From the NCBI GenBank assembly GCA_043800975.1, contig JAZDMK010000002.1:1-9739 (forward strand): a DNA stretch of 9,739 nucleotides. Reading direction: 5' to 3'. The notes under the pieces were generated by a model. That model worked only from the letters and a program-made list of their open reading frames with translations. It was not told the DNA's origin and did no database searches. Position numbers and translations under genes: made by a program. This DNA comes from JAZDMK01 sp043800975. GTDB lineage: Bacteria; Bacteroidota; Bacteroidia; Bacteroidales; JAHJDW01. Positions 6,436-9,739 of the stretch are shown here, piece by piece; position 1 is the first letter of the stretch, and each line of letters begins with the position of its first letter.

Positions 6436-6894
6436 TTAAGGAATTCGTTTCAGCAGAATATCGTTCTTGTGTTTGCCCATTGTTTTATCGCGGCTGGAAA
6501 CCTTTACCAAAGTATCTGCTTTCTTGAAATGACCATTGATGGTATCATCATTATCAAAGGCAATGAGTGTATAATCGTAGGAATCGCTGTATGGGAAACT
6601 GATATCATAGGCACCGGTTGAACTCGCATAGGTGTATGTGGAATCGTAAGGATAATCACTGCCTGTAATAAGAACTTCGGCGCCTGGTATAGGTTTTAGA
6701 GAATCGGCTGAAAGCACCTGTCCATAGAAATTCAAATTGGTTGACTCATTCACTGGTTCAAAGTTTTGCGGTGTGCCATAGCAGGCTTCGAAAAGAACCA
6801 GTACACCACAAAGGCCGGTGAGGGAAAGTATGCGCGTGAGCATGCGGGAACGTGATTTGAGAAAGAAGTTCCGGAAGTAAGAAGTGTATTTCAT
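6436..6894 (-). CDS. Putative lipoprotein, radical SAM-associated lipoprotein family-like
   Basis: A 152-residue exported protein. The basic N-terminus (KSRSRMLTRILSLTG) is followed by a hydrophobic stretch and C38 in the order FEAC-YGTP. The motif Cys-Tyr-Gly-Thr-Pro right after the signal, a carboxypeptidase-regulatory-like beta-sandwich (about 54-112, with LKPIPGAEVLITG and STGAYDISF), and then FDNDDTINGHFKKADTLV fit the Bacteroidota family of putative lipoproteins usually encoded beside a radical SAM/SPASM protein. That assignment is from remembered motifs. The lipobox is poor (F-E-A before Cys). The first Met is preferred because the basic run before the hydrophobic segment matches the upstream neighbour. 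It lies 14 bases after that neighbour's stop codon, so the two are probably one transcript. Its function is unknown. Confidence 0.7.
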   Translation of the reverse strand: MKYTSYFRNFFLKSRSRMLTRILSLTGLCGVLVLFEACYGTPQNFEPVNESTNLNFYGQVLSADSLKPIPGAEVLITGSDYPYDSTYTYASSTGAYDISFPYSDSYDYTLIAFDNDDTINGHFKKADTLVKVSSRDKTMGKHKNDILLKRIP

Positions 6895-6908
6895 GATATA
6901 AGTTTTTG

Positions 6909-7814
6909 TTAGCGCTGAATGACCAAACGTCGGGTTTGGACGGCGCTTTTATGCAAAAACTGTACCATGTAAGTCCCCTGTGAAAGCACACCCGGATTCG
7001 CTGAAAGTGTTGATGTAAGCGGGCAGGAGGGATGTGTTTCTGAAAAAATAAGTTTCCCGTTCAGATCATAAATGTTGATCGTTACATCACCTTCTTCAGG
7101 AAGCGTGAGTTTTACACTGAAGGCTCCATACGAAGGATTGGGAAATAATAATGCATCAAAAGGAACGGGCTCTACGATTATGTTTGAATTATTCAGTCTG
7201 TCGGGCGATTCATTGTTGCCGGCGCCTGTATCTTCAGGATTCAAGGCGAGAACGGTATGCTGAATCTCATCGCGTGAAGCTAAAATGGAATGTTTGATGA
7301 TTGTATCCTTGGGTGGTGTGGTATCTTTAGGTTCTTCCTTGCAGGGCGCTTTGTCTTTATAGAAAAGGGTGACAAGCAGCGTGTCGCTTTTTACATAATC
7401 ATTTGTCCAACCTCCTTCACGGATTGCTTTAAAATCTTCTCGTTTCCAGGATGCTTGTTTAACCAGTGTATCTTTCAGAAGCCCCTGTGGATCATGAAAA
7501 GCCATATCGTTTGCAAGGCTGGTGAAGCTTCGATGACCATACAGCATAATGGAAGTTAATCCTTTGTCATTCGTTATTAAATCAGGATTATTATAGTTGT
7601 ATTTATCATCAATATCCACTTTAATTCCTTTGGCGGGTGTGCCGCATTCGGTAACCAGTTTAAGGGGAACTGAATAATTATATTCAATAACACCGTATTG
7701 TGCCACAACAACACTACTGAACCCGAGAAAGATCCCGAGGAAGGAGAGAATGCGTCTTTGCAGGCGGAGAAATGAATTGCTTTTGTTTTTGCGGAAGGAG
7801 GAAAGTGTTTGCAT
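6909..7814 (-). CDS. Secreted protein with rSAM-lipoprotein-like N-terminal domain and T9SS type A C-terminal tail
   Basis: A 301-residue protein. The signal is residues 1-38 (FLRLQRRILSFLGIFLGFSS, cleavage at VVVA|Q). The mature start QYGVIEYNYS, the segment HDPQGLLKDTLVKQ and the segment EGGWTNDYVKSDTLLVTLFYKD parallel the radical SAM-associated lipoprotein family and the adjacent 152-residue protein, but the lipid-anchor Cys is absent. Residues about 155-215 are a Pro/Asp/Asn-rich linker (EEPKDTTPPKD). Residues about 218-301 are a Por_Secre_tail-type sorting domain (LLFPNPSYGAF, INIYDLNGKLIF, GTYMVQF, RRLVIQR), which in Bacteroidota directs T9SS export and often surface attachment. An AGAGGAAA motif about 10 bases before the ATG serves as ribosome site. 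The 89-base gap upstream has only a T9 run. Its role is not known. Confidence 0.85.
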   Translation of the reverse strand: MQTLSSFRKNKSNSFLRLQRRILSFLGIFLGFSSVVVAQYGVIEYNYSVPLKLVTECGTPAKGIKVDIDDKYNYNNPDLITNDKGLTSIMLYGHRSFTSLANDMAFHDPQGLLKDTLVKQASWKREDFKAIREGGWTNDYVKSDTLLVTLFYKDKAPCKEEPKDTTPPKDTIIKHSILASRDEIQHTVLALNPEDTGAGNNESPDRLNNSNIIVEPVPFDALLFPNPSYGAFSVKLTLPEEGDVTINIYDLNGKLIFSETHPSCPLTSTLSANPGVLSQGTYMVQFLHKSAVQTRRLVIQR

Positions 7815-7903
7815 AAGAAAAAATTTCCTCTATGATTCAGAAAAAAGGGGAAGGTTTAATCGGTCAAAAAAAAATAGTTGATTATGATTCGATTTTCCTT
7901 TTA

Positions 7904-8611
7904 CTACTTTTTGGCTTTTTTTAAAAGTAAATTTAGATTTGGAAAAAACTTTAATATCTCACTTCTCAATGCTGTTGTGTTTCCTTTGATAGTAGCAGAT
8001 TTTTCAACAAGTAATACAGAGTCAATTTTAAATTGTTCCTCGCTTTCATAACAAGGTGAATAGCAAAAACCACCTTGAACATATTTTCCTTTATACTTAA
8101 CAATAAAGACTTCTTGACAGCTGCATGACCCTGTGTAATTAGGAGTATAAAGCTTTATTTGTTCAATTGGGTACTTGTTGAGAATACTCGAGATTCTTTT
8201 GACTTCTCCCAATTTCAATTCTCTTTTATCTGAAAATTTAATTTTATGGAAATTATCAGTTTCTTCAGAGTCGAAACTAAGAAAAAGCATTGAATCAACA
8301 ATTATAACCTCGTATTGGTAGCGGTCAATTGTTGAAAATCCATAGTTAATACAATAATCAACAATAACTTTTGCATTTTCATATCCTTTGAAAAGGTTGT
8401 CATCATTAGGGGAGAATGAGATGCCATTTTCATGATCTACATTTTGATTTTCATGATTATACCATAAGTCAATAAATAGTTTATTGCAATTATTTTGTAA
8501 AATTGAATCCTCAACTACTGAAAACACGTTTGCTGTATTTTCATTCTTCTTACAAAACATAAAAACAAAAGGAAATACTAGAAATATGAAAAGTATTTGT
8601 TTTGGTTTCAT
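7904..8611 (-). CDS. Predicted lipoprotein of unknown function with CxC and CxxxC motifs
   Basis: A 235-residue exported protein that I do not recognise. The signal segment MKPKQILFIFLVFPFVFMF leads to C20 followed by KKN, the usual start of Bacteroidota lipoproteins, though the residues before Cys (F-M-F) are atypical. The mature part has C42, C87, a CSC motif (163-165) and FCYSPC (183-187). The last two motifs lie about 20 residues apart and could form disulphides or a metal site. The ATG at 8611 is preferred to an in-frame GTG 39 bases upstream, which would overlap the preceding gene. It starts 10 bases after that gene's stop codon, so it is the third gene of the small operon. It is visibly more AT rich than the adhesin gene. 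Confidence 0.75.
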   Translation of the reverse strand: MKPKQILFIFLVFPFVFMFCKKNENTANVFSVVEDSILQNNCNKLFIDLWYNHENQNVDHENGISFSPNDDNLFKGYENAKVIVDYCINYGFSTIDRYQYEVIIVDSMLFLSFDSEETDNFHKIKFSDKRELKLGEVKRISSILNKYPIEQIKLYTPNYTGSCSCQEVFIVKYKGKYVQGGFCYSPCYESEEQFKIDSVLLVEKSATIKGNTTALRSEILKFFPNLNLLLKKAKK

Positions 8612-8621
8612 TTTATGTTTT

Positions 8622-9047
8622 TCAATAATCAATTTTATAATAATCACCACTACCCATGTAGAGCTTTGGCCCTCTCAATGTCATCTTCCAGTTGGCAAGT
8701 TTCCGTTGACCATCAGAATCAGTCATTAAGAAGTGTTCAATGGATGTATCAATTTTATGCGGATACTCTACAATATCAAAATGGTGAAAACGTCCGATTT
8801 TAAGTTTGTCATTTCCAATTCTGGCTTTTCCATCAAAAGATCCACCTCCACTTAAGCCCATGGAGTTTTCACTATAAAAAGCATTACTATTGCTTTCAAT
8901 ACGTATACTGTAGCTGTAATCAATACTTCCTGCGCAATACCAGTGCCCAATGAATTCAGGTCTGTTACTATCATCAACAGTTTTTTTGCAACTGATAATG
9001 GATATCGTAATAAGGAAAAACAGGATGGGCTTAATTGTTTTCATCAT
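8622..9047 (-). CDS. Small lipoprotein, possibly lipocalin-like
   Basis: A 141-residue predicted lipoprotein. MMKTIKPILFFLITISIIS precedes C20-KK, a good lipobox (I-I-S-C). The mature chain begins with FIGHWYC (residues 32-38) and continues as alternating strands (YSYSIRIESN, GKARIGNDKLKIGRF, ANWKMTLRGPKLYMG). A conserved-looking G-x-W near the start followed by beta strands resembles lipocalin-like lipoproteins of this phylum, but no family can be named with confidence. Its ATG shares one base with the TAA of the gene before it (TAATG), indicating translational coupling; a second ATG directly follows and could also be used. The next gene begins 10 bases after its stop. Confidence 0.75.
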   Translation of the reverse strand: MMKTIKPILFFLITISIISCKKTVDDSNRPEFIGHWYCAGSIDYSYSIRIESNSNAFYSENSMGLSGGGSFDGKARIGNDKLKIGRFHHFDIVEYPHKIDTSIEHFLMTDSDGQRKLANWKMTLRGPKLYMGSGDYYKIDY

Positions 9048-9568
9048 TATTCAATCACAACATCAGCAATATTATCAATCACAATACGGTCGCCTTTTTT
9101 AGCTTTAGGAAAAAGGAAAAGCAGATCAAATTCCGTATCTTTTCCGGAGAGAATCGTATAGGTTTTTGTTTTAAGTTTTGTGTGATACCTGAGCTTCATC
9201 GTACAAGAGCTCATGTCGGCTGTAAAATCTGTTTCAGCCCATTGCAACATTGCATAAGGATTTATTGTTTTTTCGCCGTTTTGAGGAATCAGTTTTATGT
9301 TCCCAAACCCGGAAGAGACGGAAATATCGGTATTGTAATTTTTGAAATGCAGCAGCACCATGACAAGGTCTGTGCGCTTATTCAGTTTTTCACAAGCTTT
9401 GACATCGATTGTGCACTCGGTGCATTTCATTCCTTTTGGTATGTTGATATTTTCGGGAAAGCTGCATTTGTCTATCGAATTCAACATAGTGCAGGTAACC
9501 TTTTTATCCTGCGCTCTGCTTAGAATTACAGAAAAAATGAGCAAGAATACTATTATGATCTTTTTCAT
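9047..9568 (-). CDS. Secreted Cys-rich protein of unknown function, first gene of a three-gene operon
   Basis: A 173-residue exported protein that I do not recognise. Residues 1-19 are a clear signal peptide (MKKIIIVFLLIFSVILSRA, cleavage before Q20). The mature part starts with six cysteines (C26, C35, C49, C52, C59, C122), including CTEC at 49-52, and then beta-strand-like segments. It ends with GKDTEFDLLFLFPKAKKGDRIVID, a pattern like the last strands of Ig-fold domains in which a charged-residue turn precedes a final strand. There is no lipobox, so it is probably periplasmic or released. It is followed with a 1-base overlap by a small lipoprotein gene. A TATTTTTG box lies 20 bases upstream of its ATG. 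Confidence 0.8.
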   Translation of the reverse strand: MKKIIIVFLLIFSVILSRAQDKKVTCTMLNSIDKCSFPENINIPKGMKCTECTIDVKACEKLNKRTDLVMVLLHFKNYNTDISVSSGFGNIKLIPQNGEKTINPYAMLQWAETDFTADMSSCTMKLRYHTKLKTKTYTILSGKDTEFDLLFLFPKAKKGDRIVIDNIADVVIE

Positions 9569-9588
9569 AAGATTGCGGAATGGTTTCT

Positions 9589-9596
9589 CAAAAATA
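9589..9596 (-). promoter_or_regulatory. Probable -7 box of the three-gene operon
   Basis: The minus strand reads TATTTTTG, an exact TAnnTTTG match, 20 bases before the ATG at 9568. The nearest TTG upstream is about 26 bases away, longer than the usual spacing, so the -33 element is uncertain. Confidence 0.4.
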
Positions 9597-9611
9597 ACAT
9601 TTTTTTAGTAA

Positions 9612-9645
9612 TAGTCGGAGTACAACTCAATTCGTGCTCCGACTA
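9612..9645. promoter_or_regulatory. 12-bp inverted repeat between two apparently divergent promoters
   Basis: TAGTCGGAG (9612-9620) pairs perfectly with CTCCGACTA (9637-9645). Three more pairs (TAC with GTG, one wobble) extend the stem to 12, leaving a 10-base loop. AAAATTTTG begins at its right arm, so it could act as a weak terminator on the plus strand, but no plus-strand gene ends before it. Its position between the box at 9589-9596 and the boxes at 9650-9680 makes an operator equally plausible. Confidence 0.5.
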
Positions 9646-9649
9646 AAAT

Positions 9650-9680
9650 TTTGAATTAATATAGAAATTGATTAATATTG
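9650..9680 (+). promoter_or_regulatory. Candidate Bacteroidota-type promoter for the right-edge gene
   Basis: TTTG at 9650-9653 and TAATATTG at 9673-9680 (one mismatch to TAnnTTTG) are separated by 19 bases, the spacing expected for this promoter type. The -7 box ends 23 bases before the ATG at 9704. Confidence 0.4.
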
Positions 9681-9703
9681 TTATTCCTTTCATAACAATT
9701 ACT

Positions 9704-9739
9704 ATGAAGCCTTTTCGATCAATCAAGCTATTCTTCGGC
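9704..9739 (+). CDS. Possible start of a plus-strand gene, cut by the window edge
   Basis: Twelve codons are visible (MKPFRSIKLFFG), open to the edge. The short basic start followed by hydrophobic residues could be the beginning of a signal peptide. Support comes mainly from the promoter-like boxes just upstream. There is no clear Shine-Dalgarno. Too little is visible to name a product. Confidence 0.35.
   Translation, partial: MKPFRSIKLFFG

Noticed and set aside
7815..7903. T9 run in the gap upstream of the 301-residue gene considered as an intrinsic terminator
   Set aside because: No adequate stem precedes the T run on the minus strand. The gap could still hold a promoter, but the run is too long for an exact TAnnTTTG box.
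8484..9608. Plus-strand open frames (about 68-162 codons) over the three-gene operon
   Set aside because: They lie opposite three tightly coupled genes with clear signal peptides. None has its own start context or domain pattern.

Overview
The window looks like a chromosomal segment of a member of Bacteroidota. Two proteins end in type IX secretion (T9SS) sorting domains of different classes. Several signal peptides end in the SRA|Q, FSQ or VA|Q style usual in that phylum, there are CKK-type lipoproteins, and most Shine-Dalgarno sequences are weak. Several genes are preceded by exact or near matches to the Bacteroidota -7 promoter box TAnnTTTG. No rRNA, tRNA, CRISPR array or complete mobile element is visible.

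Left part (1-2673). The left edge holds one end of a probable insertion sequence: the start of a transposase-like HTH protein on the minus strand, a strong AGGAGG site, and a TGTCC... terminus near 135. Next is a minus-strand secreted TPR-repeat protein (286-1269), then a small plus-strand one-TM protein (1535-1906). A 767-base gap before the next gene holds several short perfect or near-perfect hairpins but no convincing gene.

Centre (2674-6306). One 1210-residue secreted protein dominates. In order it has a signal peptide, a cysteine-rich N-terminal region, a divergent Ig-like module, eight regular Ig-like modules of about 75 residues each with a conserved Cys pair, two PKD domains, and a CHU_C (gliding motility-associated, T9SS type B) C-terminal domain. 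It is most likely a cell-surface or released adhesin-like protein.

Right part (6436-9568). Five minus-strand genes, all predicted exported, lie head to tail. Three small proteins of unknown function (173, 141 and 235 residues) are tightly coupled, with a 1-nt overlap and a 10-nt gap. After an 89-base gap come two genes 24 bases apart (start codon to stop codon edges: 14 bases between them). Both resemble the Bacteroidota 'radical SAM-associated putative lipoprotein' family; one of them is fused to a T9SS type A tail. The radical SAM partner known from other genomes is not in the window. At the right edge a 12-bp inverted repeat lies between two apparently divergent promoters, one for the three-gene operon and one for a plus-strand gene that starts near 9704 and runs out of the window.

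The common theme is the cell envelope: nearly every gene codes for an exported, surface or lipid-anchored protein. No enzyme with a recognisable active site is seen. The two points most worth following up are the paired rSAM-lipoprotein-like genes without a visible maturase and the palindrome between divergent promoters.
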